Source: Liolophura sinensis (taxonomy: Eukaryota; Mollusca; Polyplacophora; Chitonida; Chitonidae). From it: a DNA stretch of 64,000 nucleotides. Numbering within the stretch: the stretch's first letter is position 1; every line of letters begins with the position of its first letter. A program made the position numbers and the translations under genes. Positions 10,861 to 23,211 of the stretch are shown piece by piece. The stretch covers positions 10,070,163 to 10,134,162 of the forward strand of contig NC_088297.1 in NCBI RefSeq assembly GCF_032854445.1, in the 5' to 3' direction. The notes under the pieces are model-generated. The model searched no databases. It was not told the origin of the DNA and saw only the letters and a program-made list of their open reading frames with translations.

Positions 10861-12840
10861 TGGAGAACATGGAATTTACCATCTTAAAGGTTCCAAGAAA
10901 ACAGCTACAAGAACATGGTGCATCAGACGAGCCTCAAGAATAACTATTTCATTTTTTTGTGGTATCAAAGCAAAAATTGGTTTTTAAACACAAACGAGAA
11001 TCGTCTTAATTTTGGAGGAAAATTTTTTGCTAAAAATATCTTGATGTGGTTTTAAATGTAGAAGAACTTGTTTATCCTGTGGTCAAAACCTTCCGCAAGT
11101 TTTATAAAGTTACAAGATTTTTTAAAAAATGTCATGACAGCATTTATACCTTTATATCTTTCTTTATAAACCATTTTCATGTTAAAATTCAACAGTAAAT
11201 GTTGCTCATCTAATATAAAATGAAATTTTAAAAATGAACTACACGATGAAAAAAAAAAAGAAAAGAAAATGAAAATAAGAAGAGAATAAGAATTTACGGC
11301 ACAATCTTGAACAAAAAATGTCAGTCTGATTGGATTCTGTCTAATCTATGATCCAACGATTTTCTCCAGGGGTAGGTGAAGAGACTTAGAAGTATTACCC
11401 CTGGGGTTCCGAGTCCCAGTTCCTCTTGTTCCCTTTCTCCTGGTACACGCAACCAATACTGTGTGCAAAATCATTCTAAAACAAATGTCACTTGACCAAG
11501 TATATTCTATCAAAAATGAGACCAATCTTAGATCTGGCTTCAACCAATAACAAAGTTCACTCCTCTACATTTGCCTTTAGTTTGGTGCATGTATTTAATT
11601 ACCTGCTGACTGCAATTAAAAGAAAAACGGGAATCTTTAAAAATGCACTGTTTGGAAAATGTGCCATTTTTACTGTTAAATCTATATGGGTGTATAGAAA
11701 AACAAGTCCCATGATACATGGCAGTGTATATATATGTAGATATATGTAAACAAACCTGGGTCAAGTATATATACAATGGGACAAGCAAAAAGCAGACCTC
11801 TATTTCTTACATTCCCTGTGTGAATTCCTGTGCTCACTGTTATCTTAATTCATTTCTCTGAGGCCTATAGGAAAAAAAAAAAAAACCCATCTGTCAGAAA
11901 GGCTTCAATTAGACATGCCGAAAACTCCTTCTGAGAATAAATATATAATTAGAGTGTTAAATATTTTATTAGCTCCTGTAGTGAGAGAAAAATAAGGCTT
12001 TGATTTGCCATCCAGAGAAGCCAAACAGAACTCCCTTTTCTGGGTAAACAGAGCCCCCCCCCCCTCCCATCTCAGTGTTTGGGCCGGGTTCAGTCGAGTG
12101 GAACAGAGATGGCATGTGGCAGGGTTGTAATTTCTGACCCTTGTTATTTAAGGATTAGGTTGAGCAGGTGTTGCTATTTACACAGGAGAATTATGCAACT
12201 CTGGAATTAGCTTTCCTCTTTTTGGAAGATTTCAATGAGGTTCTTGCACAGTGAAGTTAGCTTGCACTCAGTGACATTTTTTTTTTCAAATAAGGACACC
12301 ATCCTAAAATTCGCACGAATTATACCTTCGAATTATTTCAACATTATACCTTAACAAGCTTCCAAATGTAAATCTGGTCAATTCCATCTACTAAAGTAAC
12401 CAGAGAATAATTCCTCTATGCTGACATATTGTGTATTTAAATCATAACAAGTTGTCTAAAAAAAAAATATATATATACATATATGTTTGTAAATCAGTTC
12501 TTTTATTTATTCATTTATTTATTTATTCTATTTGTGTTTAACAAAGATCCAGTTTTTCTAAGTAATATATAACTCCAAAAAAATTCATGTACAAAATAAG
12601 ACTGCATTTGATGAATTATCTTCACAGTTGCATTTTCTGTAAGCACAAAGCGATTCACCAAGAGTCTTAAAGCAAGCCGTCAACGAAATGAAACAGCAAT
12701 TTTGATGACTCTCCGTGCCCTTTAAACAGTATTTGATCAGCGAACAGCACTATATCTTGGCAAAAGATCATATGTTGTCTAGTAAGTAAGGAAGTACCAG
12801 TATAAATATTCATACAGTACTTCTGATGTCTTAGTATCAA
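10861..12840. other. AT-rich noncoding stretch
   Basis: No gene is recognised. Contents include A-rich tracts near 11251-11280 and 11873-11885, an AT microsatellite near 11728-11750, a C11 run at 12054-12064, and a decayed SINE tail (TTTATT repeats followed by GTGTTTAAC) near 12500-12545. Confidence 0.55.
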
Positions 12841-13330
12841 CCATTACAGTGACTTCTCCCAAGGGACAGACCCTGCAGGGGACTTACTCAGCCAAATGGA
12901 ATCATTCGCCACAACTGGTAAGACTATTCTACTGGCTAGGATTCAGTTTCACCCACAGCCATCAAGAAACTGACGGACATTTGAAGAGAAGCAAATGGCA
13001 TGTGGAGGATTTGTGACAGCAGGAAGCTTAATATGGTCTTCCTCTTACGTGACCAATGACCAGCGCGTTTTTGCTTATTATTGCGTCCAAGCGATTACAT
13101 AACATCCTGCATCTGCCTGCACTTCCTGTTTACTCCGCGGGCACCCATTTTTGCAAGAAGCCGCGGAAGTCTGGTCAGAGAGATGCCCTGTCAATTCTGG
13201 ATAGCAGTTTTCCGTCTCTGCTGGCTAAGTCTCACTCCCACACTTCAGCATCAGGCTATATGTAACCATTAGGTTTTAACTACCCACTCCCACCCCCATC
13301 CCACCCCACCCCCCACCCGCAGATCTCGCT
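12841..13330. other. Unique mixed-composition block
   Basis: The block has low homopolymer content, some CpG, and TGACCA or TGGTCA words near 13050, 13058, 13170 and 13333. Short overlapping frames at 13056-13272 show no recognisable protein. It ends in the C-rich tract at 13283-13318. Confidence 0.4.
13283..13318 (-). other. G-quadruplex motif on the minus strand
   Basis: The plus strand carries CCC, CCC, CCCCC, CCC, CCCC, CCCCCC and CCC runs separated by 1-3 bases (one gap is longer). The minus strand therefore has at least six G3+ runs, enough for a stable quadruplex. Confidence 0.85.
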
Positions 13331-14380
13331 GACCATGAGCTATTCCAACAGCAACAATCTACTGGTCAGTATATTAGTATCCATATGCATTTAACAAGAT
13401 CTGCCTTGTGTCGAATTACCACCATAGTACATGGACAGAAATTTATAGGGAAGAGCGAAAAAATGTGTGAAAGTCCAAAACCTAGTTAATGTACATATAA
13501 TAAATGTGAACTCCTCTTGTAGACACTCAGTGGAATCAACTATTGCTTTTTCTAACCAAAAAAAAAAATAAATAAATACAAAAAGTCAAGGAAAATCAGC
13601 CCTTAATTAAGAATTTGCAGAATATTCCAAAGTAAAAGTACAAGAAAGGCAAACACCCCCCGCCCCCCCAATTGAACAAATAGACACTTTTCAATGCTGT
13701 GATTCGCAACTATGAAAAAAAACCAAACGATAGTTACACTTTTAGTAATTTACGGCAACCAGCTTCCACATATAAATGCATGGTCACCACGTTTCTTTCT
13801 TTTCCAAAAAAAAATTTAGAAAAAAAAAAAAAAACATTTCTTTAAAGCAGAAACTCTGCATCAGGTATTTTAAAATAATAAAGCAAATACCTGTAAGTCA
13901 AACTGATTTCATGTAATAACCAACTGTAGAATCCTCTAGGATTACATTACTTAATATCAGATAAATCCCTGTTCCGAAAAAAAATAAAAGGAATCAAAAA
14001 GTTAAACCAAGATGTGTTTACGTATATACTTTCAAAGTAGATCACTCACTTATATATATATATATATATATATATGATATACCAGAAATTCATTCATTAG
14101 GTTCAATGCTTTTTTTTGTTTTAAATTAAAAAAAATGTCAATATAAAAAATTAGGCCAAACATTTGTAGACAAATGCAGGCCTATGAAGTTCACTCCTTT
14201 TTTTACAGTATTTCTTTTCAGGGAAGGCAAGGATGAAAAATAAACAAAATAGTAAAAATAGTTTCAGTCAACAAAGAAAATACACTCAGCAAAAACAGCT
14301 ATACTCACAACATACCAAGTTTTTCCAGGAGGTCCAAGTTTTGCAATTCACAGAATAAAATCTAGAAGCCAACACAGTTA
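13331..14380. other. AT-rich spacer with microsatellites
   Basis: No gene is seen. A runs occur near 13561, 13806 and 13818, and a (TA)n microsatellite covers about 14050-14075. A short C-rich patch lies near 13655-13672. Confidence 0.6.
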
Positions 14381-14990
14381 ACAGTTGCTTCAACGGCAGG
14401 CCTGTTAGATTCTAACACAGGTCATCAGAAAAGATTTGGGGTTCAGAAAGCCAGAGACATGAAGCTCCCATGAAAACACATTCAGTGCTCATTGATGAGG
14501 TATTGATTTTGCTTGTCGACCAATGGCAGGGTAGCACGTCCATATATGGCAAGGGTGTAGCTAGCAAAGCAATGTCAGATGCAGCTAGAGCAGACGAGGA
14601 AAAACTAAAGCTTCAGCATCTATAGAGCTTACCTGTAGGACTAATTGTCCAGTGTAAAAATGGACAGGTGGAAAACAAAGAGGGCTACAGATCAAAGACA
14701 GGTCGTGTGCCTCCCCATGCAGTTATTACAGCATTGTTAGGACCTCAGAGAGAACCATGGTCTGACAAAGTCCATTGTAAAGTTGCCTAATGCCAGCTGC
14801 CAGGCAGCTAGCTTGGAATTCTATCAAAGCCTTGGTCAATTAAAAATACTGGACCAATAACCATGTGGTTTAGTGGAATGGGTGTGTGGGGTGGGGGAAT
14901 TGCCACACAGAGTTCTGCATTACTGCCAGTCCAGTTGCAAGTTTTAAAAAAAGGGGCTGGGGGTGATGATTGAACAAACTGGTAAAGGCT
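14381..14990. other. Unique mixed-composition block with CArG box
   Basis: This largely repeat-free stretch includes a perfect CArG box at 14540-14549 and a TGGTCA word near 14834. No gene is recognised. It has the texture of a candidate regulatory element. Confidence 0.4.
14540..14549. promoter_or_regulatory. Perfect CArG box
   Basis: CCATATATGG matches CC(A/T)6GG, the serum response factor consensus, at all ten positions and is itself a palindrome. The surrounding block is not a simple AT repeat, so the match is not just local low complexity. Confidence 0.45.
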
Positions 14991-16391
14991 TCTTTAAGAA
15001 AAAATTTATCAAAGTAACTGCTGCCATATCAAATTAATTTTAACATGGAGCATATGATTTCTCTAGCAGCTATAAATCCACTAGTTTTCTTTGTCGATAT
15101 GACACAAAAATTTTGCTACTCAGGTTTCAAAAAGACAAAGGAAAAAAAGAATACAGTTTGAAAAATTTCGAACTTCAAAGGAAAAAAAAAGGAAGCAAAA
15201 TAATTAACTTTTTGAAAATGTAAAAGATGCAGCTTCGCACTAAATAAGGTTTATTCTGTGATTTCTGTTTTAGCAAAACCACAGAATTTTGAGGTTATAC
15301 TGTGAATTTTTTTTTGTATTAAAACTTTTTTAAAAATAAGTTTGGTTTTTCCACATAATAATAATAATATTAACCTGTACACCAAAATAAGTCTCAGCTC
15401 AATATTAATCTACATTCTCTCTTCTGGTGAAGCCCTGTTATATTGGTCTACAAAACACGCCTGTACATTAATTAGTAATTCTACCTCACGTAATCAAGCC
15501 CTGACAATACCTGTGCATTAGCATCAGCTTAAAAACCCTGCTCCATGGCTGTTGTATTATAGATGAGAAGGACAAAAGACTAGTAAGTGTTAGTGGCAGG
15601 TGTCAATGGTGTTACGTCAAGAACACGGCCGCTGACTTGATTAAATATTTTACACCCCTGTTCATAAGCTTTCCACTCAAAGGTTCAAACAACAGGTCAT
15701 ATTAATGCTTTATTATATGGTTTATGCATGTACCATGACACTGGCTTGGTGTTTCGACTGACAGATGTAATGCCAGATGTAAGTTACATGTACGCTGATT
15801 GAAATATTGCTGTTTTGGTATAGCGTGCTGTATTTAACGCAAACTTTAATACATAAAAAGTGAAGAATTTAAGAGGCACAAGAAAACCTTAAATGATACA
15901 TTTGATGTCAACACATGTGTTTCTGATCAAAATTAATCAAATTCCCTCATGGCTCAATAAGATGGATGAATCATCCCAATCAAGTAAAATGTGTCATTTG
16001 AAAAATGCTAAAATTTAGTTGGTTTAAATCTGTATTTTCTGACAAACTTTGCATGCACAGTGTTAACTGTTTCTATGTACATCTCATAATTTATAGTCAT
16101 CCAACATAAGCAACGTTCAAAACTTGTTTTAGCAAAAAAATGCGTACGAAAAATATACAAAATCATGCAGAACATATTTAAATTAATGAACAGTTTTGGC
16201 ACAGTTGTGTCTGATGTACTGTGCAAAGTTTATTATATATGGACGGATGGTTTCTCCTGGAAACTTGACGAAGCCTAAAGATACAAAATTGCATGGAACT
16301 TAACGAAATCAACATGTGAAACATGTTAACTTTCGGTCAATGAATTCTTTATGTAAATTCTTCATTTTCATAGAGGTGTTGCTGAAGTGTC
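14991..16391. other. AT-rich noncoding stretch
   Basis: No gene is recognised. A and T runs are common, an ATA repeat lies near 15356-15370, and the 72-codon minus-strand frame at 16008-16226 has no recognisable features. Confidence 0.6.
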
Positions 16392-16783
16392 AGTTGAACC
16401 ATCAGTTAACAATTGGCTGTACCATCAAATCAACTATGCATTACTAACTATGCATGTACAAGCCCAGTTTGGACATCAGTTACAAGATCAGTTAAACCAA
16501 AAGTTACACCACCAGTTGCACCAAAAGTAGAATAATCAGTTAAACTAACCATTCATTCAAACGTTACACCATCCGTTACAAGATCAGTTAATCCAAAAGT
16601 TACACAATCCGTTACAAGACCAGTTAATCCAAAAGATACACCATCCGTTACAAGACCAGTTAATCCAAACGTTACATCATGAGTTACAAGACCAGTTAAT
16701 TTAAAAGTTACACCATCAGTTACAAGACCAGTTAAACCAAACGTTACACCATCTGTTACACCAACAGCAGAACAATCAGTTAT
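16392..16783. repeat. 12-bp repeat organised in 36-bp higher-order units
   Basis: The basic unit is a degenerate 12-mer starting AGTTA, in three recurring variants: AGTTACACCATC, AGTTACAAGACC and AGTTAATCCAAA. From about 16563 they succeed each other in fixed order, giving a 36-bp higher-order repeat. The left half is more diverged. No function is implied. Confidence 0.9.
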
Positions 16784-18420
16784 AATCTTGGGGGAGTTTT
16801 TCCTATTTCTGTCTTCTAGGTGATAAACACTTCTGTATATAACATACCTGTACAGATAATCCTAATGTTTTAATTATGAAAACTTTTGATGCAGGTATAG
16901 GCATACATGCTACTGTTAATATTTTCCTTGTAAGTCGATGTCATTGCACTGCACTGGTGCCAGATATCACACACACTCCATGGATGGTCCCCCTCGGCAC
17001 AAGATCACACATTGAGGGGTTAATTTCAATTATGTCCTAAGACACACTTCAATCTACCTGGCAGGTATTTGACTGAAAACAATACCTGGGGTAGGTGGTT
17101 CAAAGACAGGCTGCAGGGGGCGTTTGAGGTATAGTCTCTAACGACAGGTATGGTATACAGATAAAAACTCTGTGCTGACTTACTGAATGGAATCGGGTGT
17201 TTGGTCCAATAGTGGCCAGATGTCCAGTCAGACTCATAACCGTTGTCCAGCCGGCTAAAAACCATTTCCGTAGCTACGCACCGGATTCAGCTGCTAGCAC
17301 TTTCCGTCGAGTCTCCGATGGAAATCAGCCCGGCCATGTATATTTCATTTTTCACACCGCCATAGGGAGAATTATTAACATGAAGGTCTCATCGACCAAA
17401 AATCAATACGTCTAGAGACCAAGTTTTTCATTAATTTTGCCTCGTGAATATTTCAACAAAGACGGTATCTTATGCCTTTATGGCATGTCCGGGAGAAAAT
17501 TATAAAACTCATTTTCAAGTCAAGTGACCGCTGCCTGCCACGGATAGCTAGGACAGATGGACATCAGTTTGAATGTGTTGTGTTTGTAACATGAACAAAT
17601 TACCACAACAAGACAATGCTTTTACCTGAAGGTTTTAAATTTCAATTATTAAATGGCACTTCCAAGAAAAAAATAATTTATACATATTCATGAGCACATT
17701 ATAAGGACGAAAGGTTTCGATTTGAAATGACCAAGTATGTATAGTTCCATTGTTAGAATTTTCAACAAGCTTTCAACATTGTTAATACTCATTGTCATTC
17801 ATTCATTTATTTATTCGATTGGTGTTCTAATTGGCGTAATCAAAAATATTTCACTTATATGACTGCAACCAGCACTATGGTAGGAGGAAACCGAGCGAAT
17901 CATCATCCTTCATACAAAACACTATATTAACTTATTCAATTCTGAACACCAAATTTTACTAAACAATAAAAAAAAAAACATTATCATATCAAATTGTAAT
18001 AAAGCTGATCATTATTTATTTTTAAAAAAAACATTAAAAAAAAAAATCTGCAGAAACTGTATATATATGTCTGTTAGGTGTTGACACGCCTATCGTTACT
18101 TGTTGCTAACTACATGATACCTGTGCGACAAGATACCACAACAAGTCATTAATGGGGTATATTAATTCACAGGTTGGTTGTCTTTTTAACACCTCTGATA
18201 ATTGTCTGTGCAAAAAGCCCACCCTTGTTTAAATGCTTCCAGATTAGACTCCAGCTCTGGATGGTACCCAAGGGTCAAGATGTGAAACAGATAGGGTACT
18301 AATGAATAAACTAGCCTATCATTCCCACTTGAAAACACAAAAGAGATATTGGCTTTTTTCTCTCTCTCTCTCTTTTTTTTTTGTGTCCATTATTGATTTT
18401 TGTTATCAAAGGCGTAATTT
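16784..18420. other. Unique spacer with a CpG-richer patch at 17040-17430
   Basis: The patch at 17040-17430 has more CpG, especially 17225-17330, with open frames on both strands that show no recognisable protein. The rest is AT-rich, including A tracts near 17968 and 18030 and CT repeats near 18360. A decayed SINE lies at 17798-17900. Confidence 0.5.
17798..17900 (-). mobile_element. Decayed SINE fragment
   Basis: Read on the minus strand this is the last ~100 bp of the tRNA-headed SINE: the GGTTTCCTCC segment, the AAATATT core and an AATAAATAAATG tail. It has several substitutions and a small insertion relative to the other copies, so it is older. Confidence 0.85.
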
Positions 18421-19540
18421 ATCCCTCTCAACTTCCCTCTTAGGGTGGGAATTCTAAGCCCCGCTGGTGGCGGAAAAAAGTAATGAAGGACAGACGACTA
18501 AACACGCGCTTCAGTGTTGTCACAAAAACAGAGTGTGAGAAGTGTGCCATCAGCAAGGCTCATTGAATTCCTACAATAGACCAATAAGGGCATATAAAAA
18601 AGGATTCATTGGGGCCTTATGGGATATACTGCACTCCTTGACCCCTAGGTGTTAATTTGAGCCGGACAAAAGGCTAAAGGTCAACTCCTACAGAGAGACT
18701 GGACAAACAGTTTTTCCAGCTGAGGGCAGAGAGGGGTTTAAAGGTCACTGTTTTTAGTCACAGTTATTGTCAAGGTAGTGTAATGTAATGATCTAGGAGT
18801 GAAGATCACAGCAAAGAGGAAGTGGCCCAGATCATGTAGGTTGACAAGAAACATGTAGCAGCAAAAATCATAAATATTCAGTCCTTTTCATTTTTTTTTT
18901 CCCAGACAATGCAAATACAAAGAAGGTTCAGTAGACAGCTTAAGGGTAAAATTATGCTGCCTACATATACTAGTGCATTTAATGTAAAAAAAAAAAATCA
19001 TTTTAACAAATGTAAGTCACTCACGCTGAAAAATGCTAAACTTTCAGTGAAATAAAGTAGATTTACACATTTATTTATCCGACTGAGGCTTTCTAACCTA
19101 AGCTTAAAGAATATTTGACTGATCCGAGACAAGGCAGTTTGAGTTTATATATGGACACACTGCCTTGTGGAAGCCACAGTCTTTTGCCAGGTACGGTACT
19201 CGATAAAAATCTTCACTTTAAGGCAGCAGATGATTTGCTCAATATTATAAGGATTTCATACAATCAAATTTTAATATAATCTATTTTATTTTTGAAAGAA
19301 AGTAAAAAAAAAAAAACAAGCAAAAAGTTCATGTTATTTTTTTGCATTGGATTCTTAAGCAAGTAAGAGATAATCAGTGATTGGCTGAAAATCCTGTGTT
19401 GGAAGTATGCAGGCTGCAATGCCTTTGGCTGTCGAAAGTCTGAGCAGGTTTCTAAACACTCCCATAGGTACGGAAATGAAGCTCTTAGTTCAGTATCAAC
19501 TTTGCTGACAGGAATATCCCATCCAAAAAGATATAGGGGG
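18421..19540. other. Mixed block passing into AT-rich spacer
   Basis: 18421-18860 has mixed composition and few repeats. It includes two GGTCA-type words (near 18677-18683 and 18741-18748). The remainder is AT-rich with A and T runs. No gene is recognised. Confidence 0.45.
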
Positions 19541-19771
19541 ACAAAAACTTGGCCAACTAACAAACAAACAGGCTGACCAACTAATGGAACAAGCAGGCTA
19601 ACCAACTAACGAACAAGCAGGCTAACCAACTAACGAACAAACAGGCTGACCAACTAATGAACAAACAAGCTGACCAACTAACGAATAAACAGGCTGACCA
19701 ACTGACGAACAAACAGGCTGACCAACTAACGAACAAACAGGCTGACCAACTAACGGACAAAAAGACTGCCC
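19541..19771. repeat. 24-bp minisatellite, about 9 units
   Basis: The core CCAACTAA recurs every 24 bp from 19553 to 19745 and each unit carries CAGGCTGACC. Because 24 is a multiple of three, the minus strand reads as an octapeptide repeat of the form SACLFVSW. This explains the open frames there; it is not evidence of a gene. Confidence 0.95.
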
Positions 19772-20420
19772 AAACCAGCAACATAAAGAGCTGATTATTG
19801 CCCCTAGAATTAATAAAGGTAGCAATAATTTATGAATAAGCAATAAGTCATCAATATCAATTGTGGAATGAGCATGGCTTCAGATTATGGTCAATACGTT
19901 TTATCATATATGTAATGCATTAATATGATAACTGGGGAGGGGTGGGGGGTGGGGGGTATGTCCATGACATCACTGCGAATTCAATGTAATTCAATCTTAT
20001 CAAACAAAATGTTATTGAGATAAACTAGTTATAAGACTAGATGATAGAAAACATAATATAATCCACAAATTAAGGTTACATCAGTTAGCCAAAAAAATAA
20101 AATAAATAAATAAAATAAGAAAGAAAAAATAAAGAGAACATAGAGAATAAAAAAGGTTAGAAAGTGTATATATTTCTAATCTTTTCCATATACAAAATGA
20201 AGTTTTTCATTTAAAAAAATCTACTAGAGGGGTGGGGAGGGAAAGAAGAACTTTAGAACAGAATAGACACTGCTTACAAAAAATCATCCATTAGAGAAAG
20301 TCATCATTGGCAGTATACAGAGAACAGAGAGAGAGAGAAAATGGTACCCAATATTAAATTTTTCTTACATGACAAAACAGCTTACCCCACCATGTGTGTA
20401 GAAATGAAGACAATTTAGCC
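19772..20420. other. AT-rich spacer with G-rich tract
   Basis: No gene is seen. A G-quadruplex motif occupies 19934-19956 and an A-rich AAATA tract (possible old SINE tail) lies near 20093-20130. Confidence 0.55.
19934..19956 (+). other. G-quadruplex motif
   Basis: Four G runs of 4, 4, 6 and 6 bases are separated by single bases, a strong plus-strand quadruplex motif in AT-rich surroundings. Confidence 0.85.
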
Positions 20421-20640
20421 AACTGGTTGGTCAAGCCAATGTCCAGTGTGATACCTCCTGTCTTGTGAGCATGAAACTTTGGAATGACCACTGAGTCATT
20501 GACCAGTCTTTTTAGAACACCCTGATATTATGCATAAAACTGAAGTGGTGGTCAGTTATCAGAGGTCTGCATGGTCATCTAGTGCTATGGTGTGTGAGTG
20601 GGCAGTGGTCAAGATTTAATATGGTCAGTGAATTTACAAT
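20421..20640. other. Dense cluster of TGACCA/TGGTCA words
   Basis: Seven TGACCA or TGGTCA words lie within about 210 bp. They include TGACCACTG at 20485-20493 and its reverse complement CAGTGGTCA at 20603-20611. Flanks are not alignable to one another. No gene is recognised. Confidence 0.5.
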
Positions 20641-20695
20641 TCTCCTGCACACTGTGAGTTTTATTAGCTTAAACCTGGATGACTCTAACTCCATG

Positions 20696-21048
20696 TGCCA
20701 CCCCTCACCTCCCCCCCCCCTGACAAACCCCCTTATCTCTATCCTGCAAACATCTCCAACCCCTCCCCCCCCACTAGGCCCCTGAAAATAAGAGCACCCC
20801 CCCCCCCATCTCTCCCAACCCCCATCTATAATCTACAAAATTACATAACATCAAACACAGGGCTAGGGAAAAAGCCAGAACATGTGGGATCTCATAGGTT
20901 GAGTTTATCAATATTCAACAGGATACTCCTATCTGGCATTAGATTCATGGAGTTGCTAAGCATTTATACCATGCATAAAGAATGCTACACTAACAACTAC
21001 CCCCCTCCTCCACCCGACAATCCCCCCCCACCCCCACCACCCCCACCC
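20696..21048. repeat. C-rich low-complexity region
   Basis: Several C runs of up to about 11 bases lie at 20711-20720, 20765-20772 and 20797-20807. The tract 21013-21048 forms a minus-strand quadruplex motif. The Pro-rich open frame at 20695-21117 is a translation of these runs. Confidence 0.85.
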
Positions 21049-22010
21049 GCTATCTGCATCCAGTTGTTATTAAGCCACACTCACCACCATTCTCCAATAG
21101 TATGCTATTGCCATTAATTGCATGTTCTTTGATCAGTGTATTGTGTGAAAATTCACTTGTCAATTCTGGTGAAATGATGCCCACGCTGTCCATATTATAA
21201 CAAGTATGTCTCCGTCGTAGGTATGGCTTTATTCCTGCAACACAGGCCTTACTCCAACACTTTGGCCATCAAAACATTCATTATGAGTCAAAACTATATT
21301 GAAAAAAGACAAAAATGGCTTGAAAACTTTTTTTTTTTACTCTAAAACAGAATAAATACAAAACAAAAATAGGGAGAAAAAACACTTCACAAAAGTGACA
21401 AACAGAATTAGTTCAAAAATGACAAAAAAAGTTAATTCAATAGTGCATTAAATTTTTGAAATTCACTAATTGGAAAACGTTAATATTTGTAAGAATATTA
21501 TTTTAGTGTATCAATATAATTCATTAGCTTCTTGTAAATTAACTAACTAAATTAACTAACTAAATTAAATTTAATGAACTAATTTACTGAAATTAAAGGA
21601 TTTGATAGAGAAAAAAAAAATCATTTTTGTCCAAAATTCTGAATTGAGCTTCCAATGTCTTTTTGTTCTTGTTGGAGCCCAAAGTAATGCAGAGGAATGA
21701 ACGAAAGAAAATTATTCAAATTACAACAGTATATTTGCTGAATTCACCGCTGATAGCCAAATCGGTATCAACATTTAAAACATTTTTTTTTCTTTACAGG
21801 ACAACAAAAGCTTGCCTAAAAGTTCCACATGTTTAACTTTTAAGGCTCTTTCGTCACACACCATTCTATAAAATAGCTCACTGGCCAATGGACTTCATTG
21901 GATACACCTACAAACATTGATCTCAGTATACTTCTGGGTTTAAAAGTTCAAAGTTTGCAAACAAGTCTCTACACACTCAATGTGTAAATATTTTTCCTGT
22001 TAGGAAATGC
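21049..22010. other. AT-rich noncoding stretch
   Basis: No gene is seen. Local features are a T9 run near 21331, a short duplication of TTAACTAACTAAA at 21538-21566, and A/T homopolymers. Confidence 0.6.
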
Positions 22011-22330
22011 ATGGTTATGGGGTAAACAAACAGGCCCTGGACAAAATCCAATACCACTGGAAGGTCAGTGTTGTCATAGCAACCAAAATCCCATGGCCAG
22101 TTAGCTAATGCTATGGTAACCCATGAGATACTAGATGGCAAAGAAAACATGGTGGGCTTTGACCAGCCAAAGGTCCAGTCCAGTCCAGTCCAGAAACTGA
22201 CCAGCCTATAATAAACATATGTTGTCCAGATTTTAAAGATGGGACCCAACCTGAGTCAAGGGATTGGTGTTGGCCAGAGAAAACAAGTCCCATATAGTGA
22301 CCATCCCCATTTTATGGTTAGAGCTTTTAT
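22011..22330. other. Unique block with TGACCA and CCAGT words
   Basis: The block holds TGACCA words near 22159, 22198 and 22299 and a short CCAGT pentamer array at about 22176-22195. Minus-strand frames are open across it but show no recognisable protein. Confidence 0.4.
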
Positions 22331-22870
22331 AAGATGAATCAGCAGATTGTAATTCAAAGCATTTCAACTCAGATAGATATATTGTGGGAAGTATTTGGAT
22401 AAATTTGATTAATCATTCATCTACTTCATGGCTGGGATCTTCCGAAAATAACGGGACTGAAATGATAATAGCTGACTTCTTAATACTAGTTGCACTCCAT
22501 CAATCCAATATTTCAATTACAGGATTTCGTAGAAATCCTCCTGCAACTCTTAAGCCAAAGATAACAGAAATCCAATGTCATCTTTAAAATTCTGTCTACA
22601 TTAAAGCACGAATGAAGATTTATTTTATTTTACAATATTAAATAATAGACCAAGCAATTTTAAGCCAACTTTAGTAAGAGCCGCATTGAAACGTATGCAT
22701 TTAATTATCTATCATTCAGATCTGTAATATTTAAAAAAAAAAAAATTTGTAATAAAAACTTATTTCAGGTTTCTAAGAGATGATAAGCATCTTTCTTCAA
22801 ATTATTTCTGTTAAATTAGTGAAATTTTGCAGAAACAGTCATCAGCTCTCAAGGATTCATGTCGAAGATG
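22331..22870. other. AT-rich spacer
   Basis: No gene, SINE or tandem repeat is recognised. There is an A run near 22733-22745. Confidence 0.6.
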
Positions 22871-22884
22871 ACTGTTTCTGACCA

Positions 22885-23211
22885 CTAGAAATCGACCCAC
22901 GCACCGCGGTCCAGTCCAAACAAGACATGCTGAAGATGGCCTGGACCAAATAACCAGTCCTTCAGTGCAGCACTGGACACTTGACCATTGCTCTCTAAAA
23001 CCTCTTGAAGATTAGTGGAGAAGTTTATAGATAAAAACTCAGAGCACCCATAGGTCACCATGGCCTTGGATATGTCTTTGAACAAATGACACTTACAGGG
23101 GAGAGAAATTACACTGCATCTGACCCCCTCTACAGCTAATGATGCTGACCAAGGCTTTAAGAACTTTTCTTGCGTAACAGCGCTCGCACGATATTGATTT
23201 TTGCAGCACAA
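22885..23211 (-). other. Unassigned 108-codon open frame in unique DNA
   Basis: The minus-strand frame has balanced amino-acid composition and no low-complexity stretch, which makes it look more protein-like than most frames here. I recognise no family, and there is no clear splice or promoter context. TGACCA words lie inside it (near 22982 and 23137) and just beyond its 3' end (22880). It may be an exon, a processed fragment or chance. Confidence 0.15.

Noticed and set aside
20695-21117. Proline-rich protein frame
   Set aside because: The proline comes from poly-C runs, with no sequence-specific signal.
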